From positions 186,001-250,000 of the forward strand of contig CP151794.1 of NCBI GenBank assembly GCA_041860225.1: a DNA stretch of 64,000 nucleotides, written 5' to 3'. Below are positions 1 to 7,870 of the stretch, piece by piece (the first letter of the stretch is position 1; each line of letters opens with the position of its first letter). The notes beneath the pieces are model-generated. The model saw only the letters and a list, made by a program, of their open reading frames with translations, was not told where the DNA came from and ran no database searches. The translations under genes were made by a program, and so were the position numbers. The DNA comes from Magnimaribacter mokuoloeensis. GTDB lineage: Bacteria; Pseudomonadota; Gammaproteobacteria; Magnimaribacterales; Magnimaribacteraceae.

Positions 1-411
1 CCTAGTTGTTCCATAGAAGAGCTAAAAAAAGATCCACTTTCAGCTCTAACTGAAGCTTATGATGTGGTTTTGAATGGGACCGAGTTAGGTGGAGGTTCAG
101 TCAGAATCCATGACAAAGAAATGCAAAAAGCAGTATTGGAGCTCTTGAATATAGAAGATCAAGAAGCCGAAGAGAAGTTTGGTTTTCTTATATCTGCTCT
201 TCAACACGGTTGTCCTCCTCATGCAGGACTTGCCATTGGTTTCGATAGGATGATTATGCTTATGACGGATTCAGAATCAATAAGAGATGTCATAGCCTTT
301 CCGAAGACTCAAACTGCTTCATGCCTTTTAACTGATGCACCTGGGGAAGCAGCTAAAGATCAATTAGAAGAACTTCATATAAGATTTCATGGGATAGATA
401 AGGAGGTTTAA
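1..411 (+). CDS. aspS: Aspartyl-tRNA synthetase, C-terminal part (5' end outside window)
   Basis: Frame 1 is open from the first base and ends at TAA 409-411, so this is the last 136 or so codons of a gene starting before the window. The fragment contains the C-terminal class II synthetase core: GGGSVRIH, EKFGFLISAL, the motif 3 segment PPHAGLAIGFDRM with its ATP-binding arginine, and IRDVIAFPKTQTA, all typical of bacterial AspRS. The enzyme charges tRNA-Asp in the cytoplasm. It is followed one base later by yebC, the common gammaproteobacterial arrangement. Anticodon-binding and insertion domains cannot be seen here, so discrimination of tRNA-Asn cannot be judged. Confidence 0.96.
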   Translation, partial: PSCSIEELKKDPLSALTEAYDVVLNGTELGGGSVRIHDKEMQKAVLELLNIEDQEAEEKFGFLISALQHGCPPHAGLAIGFDRMIMLMTDSESIRDVIAFPKTQTASCLLTDAPGEAAKDQLEELHIRFHGIDKEV

Positions 412-412
412 A

Positions 413-1159
413 GTGGCTGGTCATTCAAAATGGGCGAATATTAAGCATCGTAAAGGCAGACAAGATGCAAAAAGAGGAAAGATTTTCTCCGTTCTTATTA
501 GAGAACTAACCGTTGCCGCTAAGCTTGGTGGAGGTGTTCCTGATGACAATCCAAGATTAAGGACAGCAGTTGATAAAGCGCTTTCTGCAAATATGACAAA
601 AGACACAATTGAAAGGGCTATCCAAAGAGGAGCAGGTGGTTTAGAGGGAGAAAATCTTGAGGAAGTTAGTTTTGAAGGTTACGGTCCAGGCGGCATAGCC
701 ATAATGGTCGAATCCATGACGGATAATAATAATCGAACAGTTGCCGAAGTTAGACATGCTTTTACAAAGTCTGGAGGCAACTTAGGAACTAACGGATCTG
801 TCTCTTATTTATTTGAAAAGAAAGGGATTATCACTGTTTCTTCAGAAAATGATGCAGATGAAGTGATGGAAATATCGATCGAGGCGGGTGCTGAAGATAT
901 AGAAATCAATGAAGATGAATCAGTAACTGTTAGTTCAACACCTGAAGATTTTGAAAATATAAAAAAAGCTTTATCCGATAAAGAGATAAAGATAGACGAT
1001 TCGGAGATCTCTTTAGTACCTGAAACTACCGTTCAGGCTGATTTAGATACTTCACTTAAGGTATTTAAGTTACTAGAAATGCTCGAGGATTTAGACGATA
1101 CACAGAACGTAACCTCCAATATAGAGTTTGCGGAAGGTATGCTGGATCAACTGGACTGA
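413..1159 (+). CDS. yebC: YebC/PmpR-family protein
   Basis: A 248-residue protein beginning MAGHSKWANIKHRKGRQD, the signature N-terminus of the YebC/TACO1 family. The start is GTG at 413, supported by an AGGAGG ribosome-binding site at 401-406 that lies inside the end of aspS. Family members bind DNA as transcriptional regulators or associate with ribosomes to relieve stalling; which role applies here cannot be told from sequence. Three alpha/beta domains of usual length appear intact. It is probably cotranscribed with aspS and with the nuclease gene that starts two bases after its stop. Confidence 0.96.
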   Translation: MAGHSKWANIKHRKGRQDAKRGKIFSVLIRELTVAAKLGGGVPDDNPRLRTAVDKALSANMTKDTIERAIQRGAGGLEGENLEEVSFEGYGPGGIAIMVESMTDNNNRTVAEVRHAFTKSGGNLGTNGSVSYLFEKKGIITVSSENDADEVMEISIEAGAEDIEINEDESVTVSSTPEDFENIKKALSDKEIKIDDSEISLVPETTVQADLDTSLKVFKLLEMLEDLDDTQNVTSNIEFAEGMLDQLD

Positions 1160-1160
1160 T

Positions 1161-1577
1161 ATGACTAATTCAAGAAATAAAGGAGCTTCTTTCGAAAGGG
1201 AAGTAGCTAATTTACTTACTAATGATTTAGGATTAAAAAACAATATTAGAAGGATACTCGAACAAACCAGGGAAAAGCACTTACCTGACTTGATGCTTGG
1301 TAGATGGTACTTGGAATGTAAACGATATGGGTCAGGTGCAGAACCTCTAGAGGCTTGGTGGAAGCAAGTATTAGATGCTACTCAAAACAAAGGTATCCCA
1401 GCCCTAGTTTATAAATTTGATAGGCGACCCATAAAGGTAAGAGTTCCACTTGGTGCAATCAACCCTGAACTTCATTTAGATTCTCCATTTACAGCAGATT
1501 TATTATGGGATGACTTTATATTTTTATTAAAAGAGCTTTACTCTGAAGACATAGCCGATCATGAAGATGTTGAATAA
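1161..1577 (+). CDS. PD-(D/E)XK nuclease, phage-type Holliday-junction-resolvase-like
   Basis: A 138-residue protein. I take ATG 1161 as the start, because the upstream in-frame codons would overlap yebC and lack homology-like content. The N-terminus shows NKGASFERE (acidic residues 12 and 14), then PDL at 42-44 and LECK at 51-54, which form the E...PD...ExK catalytic core of PD-(D/E)XK nucleases. Later comes a WWKQ segment and a KFDRRPIKVRVPL stretch, a combination I associate with phage-encoded resolvase-like nucleases. It sits exactly between yebC and ybgC, where ruvC (with ruvA and ruvB) is found in many gammaproteobacteria. It overlaps ybgC by one base (TAATG). Holliday-junction cleavage is inferred, not shown; another DNA-repair nuclease is possible. 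Confidence 0.78.
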   Translation: MTNSRNKGASFEREVANLLTNDLGLKNNIRRILEQTREKHLPDLMLGRWYLECKRYGSGAEPLEAWWKQVLDATQNKGIPALVYKFDRRPIKVRVPLGAINPELHLDSPFTADLLWDDFIFLLKELYSEDIADHEDVE

Positions 1578-1972
1578 TGCAAGACTATAACTTAAAGGTA
1601 TATTACGAAGATACAGATGCTCAAGGTGTTGTTTATTATGCAAATTACCTAAAATTTTTTGAAAGAGCTAGAACCGAATATTTACGAGCTATAGGTTACG
1701 AACAAATGGAGTTAATGGGGGCTGGCATTATCTTTGTTGTAAGAGGCGTTGAAATGAAACTTCATAAGCCTGCCAGGTTAGATGATAATATTATCGTAAG
1801 GACTCAATTAGTGAAATTAGGAAAAGTTAGCTTCGATTTCAAACAGACTGCTTTTGTCGAGGACATAACTATAGCTGAAGCAAATATAAAATGTGGTAGC
1901 CTGGATCCTAACACTTTTAAACCCTCTTCTTTACCTGAGTATTTACATAAGGGAATGAAAAAATTACTCTAA
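1577..1972 (+). CDS. ybgC: Tol-Pal-associated acyl-CoA thioesterase
   Basis: A 131-residue single hotdog-fold (4HBT) protein. The N-terminus has YYEDTDAQGVVYYANYLKFFERAR, in which the Asp of the DAQG/VVYYANY motif is the catalytic residue of this thioesterase class. Family members hydrolyse acyl-CoA or acyl-ACP and are linked to phospholipid synthesis at the inner membrane. The start ATG overlaps the stop of the upstream nuclease by one base, and tolQ begins four bases after its stop, so it is the first gene of the classical ybgC-tolQRAB-pal-cpoB operon. Confidence 0.95.
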   Translation: MQDYNLKVYYEDTDAQGVVYYANYLKFFERARTEYLRAIGYEQMELMGAGIIFVVRGVEMKLHKPARLDDNIIVRTQLVKLGKVSFDFKQTAFVEDITIAEANIKCGSLDPNTFKPSSLPEYLHKGMKKLL

Positions 1973-1976
1973 GGTT

Positions 1977-2645
1977 ATGGAACTCTCAATATTAGAATTA
2001 TTCTTAAACGCAAGCATAGTAGTTAAATCCGTAATTATTCTTCTTTTATTGGCTTCTATCATTTCTTGGATGGTAATTTTTGAGCGATGGTTGTATATAA
2101 ATAAGGTGAGCCAGGAATTTTTAGCATTCGAAAGTAGATTTTGGTCTGATTCAGGATTAGAAGCACTATTAGCTGAGAGTCAAGAAGAGGGCCACCAAAC
2201 AATAGGTGCAGAATACCTATTTCAAATTGGTTTTTTAGACTACAAAAGGCTCAAGAATGAAAATATTGATTCTGAGACTATTATGTCCAGTGTACAAAGA
2301 AATATGCGAGCTGCCCTGGCAAAAGAGCAAACTTTACTGGAAAAACATCTACCATTTCTTGCCACTGTTGCTTCGGTAAGTCCTTATATAGGCCTATTTG
2401 GAACTGTATGGGGTATTATGAATTCTTTTAGAGGTTTGGCAGGGTCATCTCAGGCAACTTTATCTGCTGTAGCACCTGGAATATCTGAAGCTTTAATAGC
2501 AACAGCTATAGGTTTATTTGCTGCGATTCCAGCTTTAATTGCCTATAACAAATTTATCTCTGAATCTGATAGTTTAGTATCTAGCATGGAGGGCTTTAAA
2601 GAAGAATTCTCAGCCGTTCTTCATAGAGATATACAGACAAAATAG
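1977..2645 (+). CDS. tolQ: Tol-Pal system proton-channel subunit TolQ
   Basis: A 222-residue member of the MotA/TolQ/ExbB family. There is an N-terminal membrane helix (about residues 14-36), a long cytoplasmic loop, and two C-terminal helices in the conserved block around LATVASVSPYIGLFGTVWGI and SEALIATAIGLFAAIPALIAYN. TolQ forms a pentamer around TolR and uses the proton motive force to drive TolA during outer-membrane invagination at division. It sits between ybgC and tolR with 4 and 2 base gaps, which supports one transcript. Confidence 0.96.
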   Translation: MELSILELFLNASIVVKSVIILLLLASIISWMVIFERWLYINKVSQEFLAFESRFWSDSGLEALLAESQEEGHQTIGAEYLFQIGFLDYKRLKNENIDSETIMSSVQRNMRAALAKEQTLLEKHLPFLATVASVSPYIGLFGTVWGIMNSFRGLAGSSQATLSAVAPGISEALIATAIGLFAAIPALIAYNKFISESDSLVSSMEGFKEEFSAVLHRDIQTK

Positions 2646-2647
2646 AA

Positions 2648-3064
2648 GTGAAAAGAAGAAATTTAATTTCAGACATCAACGTAGTTCCTTACATTGATGT
2701 AATGTTGGTTTTGCTTGTTATTTTTATGATTTCTGCACCTTTAATGGTTCAAGGCATACAGGTTAACCTTCCAGAAGCCTCCTCTGAAGCTTTACCCGTT
2801 AAAAACCAAGAACCTCTTATAGTATCTATCACTCAAGAGGGAACTTTGTTCTTAGAAACCGACTCTACTAAAGGTAAGCCTCTGAGTCTTTCTGAAATAA
2901 GTGACTTAACTTCCAAGATATTTGAAGCTAGCCCAGGACTTCAGGTTGTAATAAGAGGTGATGGAGAAGTTAAGTATGAGAAAGTAATGACTTTAATGGC
3001 CACACTACAAATTTCTGGAGCAAGTGATATCGGTTTAATTTCAGTGCCAATTTCACAGAAATGA
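2648..3064 (+). CDS. tolR: Tol-Pal system protein TolR
   Basis: A 138-residue ExbD/TolR family protein with GTG start at 2648, two bases after the tolQ stop. The N-terminal KRRNLISDINVVPYIDVMLVLLVIF region carries the membrane helix with the conserved Asp (YIDVMLV) that carries protons. The remaining residues form the periplasmic domain. TolR partners TolQ and TolA and may contact peptidoglycan. Its TGA stop overlaps the tolA ATG (ATGA, 3061-3064), indicating translational coupling. Confidence 0.95.
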   Translation: MKRRNLISDINVVPYIDVMLVLLVIFMISAPLMVQGIQVNLPEASSEALPVKNQEPLIVSITQEGTLFLETDSTKGKPLSLSEISDLTSKIFEASPGLQVVIRGDGEVKYEKVMTLMATLQISGASDIGLISVPISQK

Positions 3065-3669
3065 TCAATTATTTTGCACCCTTATGTTTATCATTATTAA
3101 TCCACTTTGGAATAGTTCTTTCCTTTTCAGATTTCTTTAATATTAATTTTGATCAATTTAATATTCAGTCCAACAAGCCCATTTCCGCTTATATTATTTT
3201 TGAAGAAAATAAGAAAATAAGAAAGAATCCAATCAAACTTAGCGAAGTTACCCAAAAAAAGGAAAAGAAAGTTGAAAAACAAGATATAGAAATTTCAAAC
3301 TCAGCTTCTATTTTAGAAGAGATTCAACAACTAGAGGAAACAAGGTTAGTCGATATAAAAGAGATAGATAAGAACCTGCTACGGACGGATGTAGAAAAAT
3401 ACTCTTACTTGATACAAAGACAAGTAAGGGAAAATTGGAAAAGACCTAAAAATATTAACAAAAGTTTAAAGACCGAGATACAGATCAATCTTGTTCCTAC
3501 AGGAGAGATACTCTCGGCTTCTGTTATAAAAAGTAGTGGCAATAAATCTTTTGATGAATCAGCTATGTCTGCAATTCTCAAAGTTAAATCTTTTGAGGGT
3601 TTAACTATGCAAATGCAATTATTTGATCAACATTTTAGAAAATTTACTTTGGTTTTTACTCCTGAATAG
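3061..3669 (+). CDS. tolA: TolA, short form
   Basis: A 202-residue protein in the tolA position. It has an N-terminal membrane helix (about residues 6-26), a charged Lys/Glu-rich helical segment (about 50-115), and a C-terminal TonB/TolA-type domain beginning near YLIQRQVRENWKRP and including the LVPTGEILSASVIKSSG and FDESAMSAI segments. TolA spans the periplasm to link TolQR to TolB and Pal. It is about half the length of the 421-residue E. coli protein because the long helical domain II is reduced. Identification rests on operon position plus the C-terminal domain. Confidence 0.9.
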   Translation: MINYFAPLCLSLLIHFGIVLSFSDFFNINFDQFNIQSNKPISAYIIFEENKKIRKNPIKLSEVTQKKEKKVEKQDIEISNSASILEEIQQLEETRLVDIKEIDKNLLRTDVEKYSYLIQRQVRENWKRPKNINKSLKTEIQINLVPTGEILSASVIKSSGNKSFDESAMSAILKVKSFEGLTMQMQLFDQHFRKFTLVFTPE

Positions 3670-3683
3670 CATCAATCTATCAA

Positions 3684-4976
3684 ATGAATTTTAAAAAATT
3701 ATTTTTAATCACATACTTAATTATTTTCTTTCCAAGCATATCTTCTCAATTAAGAATAGAAATAAAAGGTGGCATAGAGGAGTCGATAAGTATTGCGGTT
3801 GTACCGATGCAATGGAATTTAGAAATTCCACAAGAAATATTTATTCATGAGATTGTTAAATCCGATCTAGAGTCATTTGGAGAGTTTACTGTATTACCTC
3901 CAAGGAATATGTTGAGCCTTCCAACTACAAAAGAGGAAGTTTTTTATAAAGATTGGAGATTGCTTGGGTCTGATTATTTAGTAATAGGAAATATTGAATC
4001 CACAGAGATAGACCAAGAAATAAGAGTTTCTTACACAATATTTGACGTAGTTAAAGAGAGAGTGATTCATCGAGGTTCAGTATTGGGCCCTTTAAGTACT
4101 CTAAGAAAAATGGGACATAAAATCAGCGATAAGATTTATGCTCGAATACAAGGTATACCTGGAATATTCTCTACTAAGATAGCATATATAGACAAACCCT
4201 CTAAGAGTGACCCCAATTACAATTTGATGATTTCTGATATAGATGGTAATAACAGCTTATCTCTATTCTCTTCACCACAACCTCTGATGTCTCCTAGCTG
4301 GTCACCCGATATGAAAAATATTTCTTATGTTTCATTTGAAGAAGGGACTTCGCGCATATTTATTCAAAAACTCTCTAATGCTGAAAGAAGAGGTCTAAAG
4401 TTAGAAAAAGGCATCAACAGTTCACCAAACTGGGCTCCTGACGGAAAAAAGATATCAGCAGTCTTATCTAAATCTGGTAACCCAGATATCTTTATTTACG
4501 ACTTAGAGCTTTCCTCTTGGTTGCAGGTAACAAATCATTTTGGTATTGATACTGAGCCTGACTGGTCACCAAACTCTAGGAATATATTATTCACATCTAA
4601 TAGATCAGGATCTCCACAACTATATGAAGTTAACACAAGAACAAAAAGGATTAAAAGACTAACTTTTGAAGGAACATACAACGCCAGAGGGAGATATCTT
4701 CCGAATGGTAAAGATATAATCTTTGTGCACAGGCAAAATGGTGTATTTCATATAGCTACACAAAACCTTCGGACTGGAAAGATAAGAATCCTAACTGATA
4801 CCCGATTAGATGAATCGCCTACAGTTTCTCCAAATGGAAATGTTATTCTTTACGCTACAAAAGATGGAGATAAAGATATTTTGGCAGGTATAACCTTAGA
4901 TGGTAAAACAAAGTTTGTAATGCCTTCACTTAAAGGGGAGGCTAGAGAGCCTTCGTGGTCTCCTTTAATAGATTAG
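3684..4976 (+). CDS. tolB: Tol-Pal system beta-propeller protein TolB
   Basis: A 430-residue periplasmic protein with a signal peptide (about residues 1-21), an N-terminal alpha/beta domain (SISIAVVPM...DLESFGEFTVLP) and a C-terminal six-bladed propeller with repeated PSWSPD, PNWAPDGKKIS, PDWSPNSRNILFTSNRSG and PTVSPNGNVILYATKDG units. TolB shuttles between Pal and TolA. The length equals that of characterised TolB proteins. It starts 14 bases after tolA and is followed by pal after a 38-base gap. Confidence 0.96.
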   Translation: MNFKKLFLITYLIIFFPSISSQLRIEIKGGIEESISIAVVPMQWNLEIPQEIFIHEIVKSDLESFGEFTVLPPRNMLSLPTTKEEVFYKDWRLLGSDYLVIGNIESTEIDQEIRVSYTIFDVVKERVIHRGSVLGPLSTLRKMGHKISDKIYARIQGIPGIFSTKIAYIDKPSKSDPNYNLMISDIDGNNSLSLFSSPQPLMSPSWSPDMKNISYVSFEEGTSRIFIQKLSNAERRGLKLEKGINSSPNWAPDGKKISAVLSKSGNPDIFIYDLELSSWLQVTNHFGIDTEPDWSPNSRNILFTSNRSGSPQLYEVNTRTKRIKRLTFEGTYNARGRYLPNGKDIIFVHRQNGVFHIATQNLRTGKIRILTDTRLDESPTVSPNGNVILYATKDGDKDILAGITLDGKTKFVMPSLKGEAREPSWSPLID

Positions 4977-4991
4977 AATAAAAATAAAAGT

Positions 4992-4997
4992 ATAATG
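4992..4997 (+). promoter_or_regulatory. Possible -10 element ahead of pal
   Basis: An exact TATAAT lies in the AT-rich 38-base gap between tolB and pal, 17 bases before the pal start, so a separate pal transcript with a very short leader is possible. I do not see a good -35 hexamer at the proper distance. This is a weak prediction; pal is equally likely to be read from the tol operon. Confidence 0.3.
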
Positions 4998-5014
4998 AAT
5001 GGTAGGAGGTTTAA

Positions 5015-5479
5015 ATGAATATCTTTCAAAAATTTTACATAACATTTCTAGTTATTTTCCTAGCTTCATGCAGTTCTGTTTCAACAGATAGAACAAATGA
5101 TGCTACGGCTATTTCAGCTTCTGCTACAGGTGCTTACTCTGATAGCGGAATCACTTCTAACAATGTACTTTATTTTGCTTATGATAGGTCTGATATCAAC
5201 TCTGCAGGTAGGGCCAAAATTCGTAACCTAGCAAAAATGATAAAAGAGAATGACTTGAGTGTAAGAGTTGAAGGTCATTGTGATGAGAGAGGAACAAGAG
5301 AATATAATTTAGCTCTGGGAGAACAAAGAGCAAAGACTGTGGCTGAGTTGTTAATTATAAATGGAGTTTCTTCAAGCAAAATATCCACTGTAAGTTACGG
5401 AGAAGAAAAACCAGCCGTGTCTGGCTCCAATGAAAATTCTTGGTCGAAAAATAGACGAGCATTAGTTAAAACATTTTAA
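5015..5479 (+). CDS. pal: Peptidoglycan-associated lipoprotein Pal
   Basis: A 154-residue outer-membrane lipoprotein. A signal peptide ends in the lipobox LASC with the lipidated cysteine at residue 19. The OmpA-like peptidoglycan-binding domain follows, with VLYFAYDRSDI, VEGHCDERGTREYN and the typical NRRALV end. Pal anchors the outer membrane to peptidoglycan and binds TolB. A strong AGGAGGT ribosome-binding site precedes the ATG. It is the sixth gene of the operon, and cpoB follows after six bases. Confidence 0.96.
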   Translation: MNIFQKFYITFLVIFLASCSSVSTDRTNDATAISASATGAYSDSGITSNNVLYFAYDRSDINSAGRAKIRNLAKMIKENDLSVRVEGHCDERGTREYNLALGEQRAKTVAELLIINGVSSSKISTVSYGEEKPAVSGSNENSWSKNRRALVKTF

Positions 5480-5485
5480 TTTAAT

Positions 5486-6160
5486 TTGAAAAGTCTTCTT
5501 CTTGGTCTCGGAATCCTCTTCTCTTCATTATTTTTTTCTAATGAGAATGAGAGTTTCGAATTGTTGTATGAAAAAATAGAGCGTCTGGAAGAAGAAATTA
5601 GAGAATTAAGGAATCTATTAGAAGAGAATTCCATTCTTGTTGATAGATCTCTAGAGCTCCAACAGCAGAGATATCTAGATTTGGACAGACGAATTCTTGA
5701 ATTATCAAATCTATCCTCAGAGTCCGCACCCTCTATTGATAGTGATCAAGAGATAGTATCTATTAGTGAAGAAAGGGATTTATTCAAGTCTGCATTAACT
5801 TTATTCGAAGAGTCAAGGTTTGCTGAATCCTTGGAGGTCTTCTCTAATATTATTATTTCTTTTCCAGAGGGTTCATTTACTCCTGATGCTTACTTTTGGT
5901 CTGGTGAGTTATATTTGGCCCAAGAAATGTATGAAGATGCCAAACTAAGTTTTCAAAGTGTTGTTGACCAATTTCCTGAACATACAAGAACACCGGATTC
6001 ATTATTTAAATTAGGAGAAATTTTTAGATTTGAAGGAGAATTAAGAACTTCAGAAGAATTTTATCAAAAGGTTTTAGATTCTTATCCGCAATCTGGTGCA
6101 GCTCAATTGGCAAAAAAATCTAAAGAAATCCTAAAAGAAGAGTCGAATTTAGTTGAGTAA
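5486..6160 (+). CDS. cpoB: Cell division coordinator CpoB (YbgF)
   Basis: A 224-residue exported protein. TTG at 5486, six bases after the pal stop, gives a short signal peptide (KSLLLGLGILFSSLFFS). A Glu/Leu-rich coiled coil follows (about residues 25-75, the trimerisation region), then C-terminal TPR repeats (SALTLFEESRFAESLEVFS, DAKLSFQSVVDQFPEH, SEEFYQKVLDSYPQSGAA). CpoB links peptidoglycan synthesis to Tol-driven outer-membrane constriction. Its place at the end of the tol-pal operon is classical. Confidence 0.93.
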   Translation: MKSLLLGLGILFSSLFFSNENESFELLYEKIERLEEEIRELRNLLEENSILVDRSLELQQQRYLDLDRRILELSNLSSESAPSIDSDQEIVSISEERDLFKSALTLFEESRFAESLEVFSNIIISFPEGSFTPDAYFWSGELYLAQEMYEDAKLSFQSVVDQFPEHTRTPDSLFKLGEIFRFEGELRTSEEFYQKVLDSYPQSGAAQLAKKSKEILKEESNLVE

Positions 6161-6185
6161 ACCTTTAAAATACGATTTTTTTTTC

Positions 6186-6261
6186 GGGCCGTTAGCTCAG
6201 TCGGTAGAGCAGTTCGCTTTTAACGAATTGGTCCTGCGTTCGAGTCGCAGACGGCCCACCA
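6186..6261 (+). tRNA. tRNA-Lys (anticodon UUU)
   Basis: A 76-base cloverleaf with the CCA end encoded. The acceptor arm GGGCCGT pairs with ACGGCCC. The D stem is GCTC/GAGC, the anticodon stem GTTCG/CGAAT encloses loop CTTTTAA with anticodon TTT, and the T arm CTGCG/CGCAG encloses TTCGAGT. It lies between cpoB and crcB, with a T-run just upstream. Confidence 0.97.
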
Positions 6262-6268
6262 ACCAAAA

Positions 6269-6631
6269 ATGAATTCACTTTTAATATGTTTGGGTGGTGC
6301 ATTAGGGGCTGTATCTAGATTTTATATTTCTAATTTATTCCAAAGATCAGAGAATTTAGAGATACCCTTAGGTATATTAATTGTGAATATTTTGGGTTGT
6401 TTTCTTTTAGGACTTTTTTACAATTTAATGGATTCGAGTCTCGAAAAAATCATCACGCCTTTTCTTTTTATTGGATTTCTGGGTGCTTTTACAACTTTCT
6501 CGGCTTTTTCTAAAGAATCCTTAGATCTTCTGGTAGAGGGACAATTCTTAAGTGCCTCGCTGTATATTTCTGTATCAATTTTTTCATGCCTAGGCGCTAC
6601 ATGGCTGGGTATTTACCTGACTAAAGCCTAA
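6269..6631 (+). CDS. crcB: Fluoride channel CrcB/Fluc
   Basis: A 120-residue protein with four membrane helices, starting 8 bases after the tRNA. Fluc signatures are visible: GGALGAVSRF at the N-terminus, PLGILIVNILGCFLLG (with the conserved Asn), and GFLGAFTTFSAFS (the central sodium-site and Phe-box segment). The family forms antiparallel dimers that export fluoride. No fluoride riboswitch is evident in the short space upstream. Its stop is interlocked with that of the convergent gene (CTAA at 6628-6631). Confidence 0.95.
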   Translation: MNSLLICLGGALGAVSRFYISNLFQRSENLEIPLGILIVNILGCFLLGLFYNLMDSSLEKIITPFLFIGFLGAFTTFSAFSKESLDLLVEGQFLSASLYISVSIFSCLGATWLGIYLTKA

Positions 6632-7191
6632 TCAATTATTAATCCTTTGGTATCTCGCATAATTTGTCTATAACTGTATCCTTTATAACCTTCGGAGGTT
6701 AAAAGTTTTGAAGCTTCCTTTCGTAACCATGTGATTCCTTTTCCGGGATTATCAGTTTGAAGTTCTTTGATAACAGAGACTACACGTTCTTTTTTTAGTG
6801 CAGATTCCATAGAAGAGGCATCTATATCCAATTCTTGAAACTTAGTTGAAGATTTTTCTACGATATAGCCTTTTAGATTCGACACTTCTAGAGCATCCAT
6901 CATCAACATAGTGTTATAAACAATCGTCTTTGTTATTGGATCTTTATCAATTTCATTCAGAACAAGTTTAGCTCTGAAGATGATATGAGCAGCTAGTCTT
7001 AATCTTTCAGAAATATTTTCACTATCTAGCATAGTCACAATATCATCCCATCTGGTAGAAAGATCTGACTCAGCTAAGATTTCTGCAGCAGCAGCTGCAA
7101 TATTTTGCAAATTTTTCTTAGGATCTAGATCTTCAACAGCCTCTTGCAGTTGAGTTGCTGAAATATTTAGAGAAGGCTCCTTAGGGTTCAT
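6628..7191 (-). CDS. Unknown soluble helical protein
   Basis: A 187-residue protein that I do not recognise. It has no signal peptide or membrane helix. The middle is predicted helical, with alanine-rich and charged segments (NIAAAAAEILAES, ERLRLAAHIIFRAKL). The C-terminal 50 residues, with GKGITWLRKEASKL and GYKGYSYRQIMRD, could be a small DNA- or protein-binding module, but I can name no family. The start at 7191 has an AGAAG-type ribosome-binding site upstream. Base composition resembles the neighbours, so it looks native. Confidence 0.7.
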   Translation of the reverse strand: MNPKEPSLNISATQLQEAVEDLDPKKNLQNIAAAAAEILAESDLSTRWDDIVTMLDSENISERLRLAAHIIFRAKLVLNEIDKDPITKTIVYNTMLMMDALEVSNLKGYIVEKSSTKFQELDIDASSMESALKKERVVSVIKELQTDNPGKGITWLRKEASKLLTSEGYKGYSYRQIMRDTKGLIID

Positions 7192-7224
7192 ATATCTTCT
7201 TTTATCTTAACTATTGTTGTTTAA

Positions 7225-7590
7225 TTGTGGAATAACTTTATGTATGTCTTTATAAAATTAATATTTACTGCTTTTGTTGTAGTTTTGATATCTGAAATTG
7301 CAAAAAGATCTACTGTTTTTGCAGGTATTGTAGCCTCCATACCTCTAACCTCTTTATTGGCTTTTATCTGGCTCTATTTTGATACACAGGATATAAATTC
7401 GATTAGAGAATTATCTAGAAACATACTCTTGATGATACCCCCTTCTTTAGTGTTTTTTATAACTATCTATTTTTTAATCGGTTGGAATTTTTCTTTTTAT
7501 CTTAGTCTTGGTTTGTCGATAGTATTAACTGCCTTTGTATATTGGTTATATATCTATATATTGGGTTTTTTGGGGATCAATTTAAACTAG
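7225..7590 (+). CDS. DUF3147-like inner-membrane protein
   Basis: A 121-residue hydrophobic protein with about four membrane helices. The segment AGIVASIPLTSLLAFIWLYFDT is characteristic of DUF3147-type small membrane proteins of unknown function. The start is uncertain: TTG at 7225 gives the full frame, while the in-frame ATG at 7240 would remove five residues; neither has a strong Shine-Dalgarno sequence. It is followed after eight bases by the DUF1543-like gene, and both probably share a transcript with the HIT gene. Confidence 0.75.
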   Translation: MWNNFMYVFIKLIFTAFVVVLISEIAKRSTVFAGIVASIPLTSLLAFIWLYFDTQDINSIRELSRNILLMIPPSLVFFITIYFLIGWNFSFYLSLGLSIVLTAFVYWLYIYILGFLGINLN

Positions 7591-7598
7591 GAATTAAT

Positions 7599-7868
7599 AT
7601 GAAATTATTTATGGTGCATGTCGGGTTTTATGATCCATCCATTGGAGATGGAATCTATGAAACTCACTTGAATTACTTTATTGCAGCAGAAAATGCGAAG
7701 GATGCTAAAACTAAAACTCATGAACTTGCCCAATTTAAAGAAAAATCTATGCATATTGATGGCATTAAGGAGATTTCTAATGTGCAAGGTTATGACGTGA
7801 TACTAAAAGAGAGTGCTAATTCTGATACAGGAGAGGTCATCACATATGATGACGCTAAGGAGCTTTAA
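7599..7868 (+). CDS. DUF1543-like protein
   Basis: An 89-residue protein starting at ATG 7599, preceded by AGGA. The frame is open further upstream but would overlap the previous gene. The sequence begins MKLFMVHVGFYDPSIGDG and contains HLNYFIAAENAKDAK, then a HIDGIKEISNVQGYDV segment. This pattern matches DUF1543 proteins, small cytoplasmic proteins with ferredoxin-like repeats and no known activity. It ends two bases before the HIT-family gene. Confidence 0.7.
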   Translation: MKLFMVHVGFYDPSIGDGIYETHLNYFIAAENAKDAKTKTHELAQFKEKSMHIDGIKEISNVQGYDVILKESANSDTGEVITYDDAKEL

Positions 7869-7870
7869 AA

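Noticed and set aside
1128..1577. Nuclease starting at 1128
   Set aside because: This start lies inside yebC, and the extra residues do not look like the family; ATG 1161, two bases after the yebC stop, fits better.
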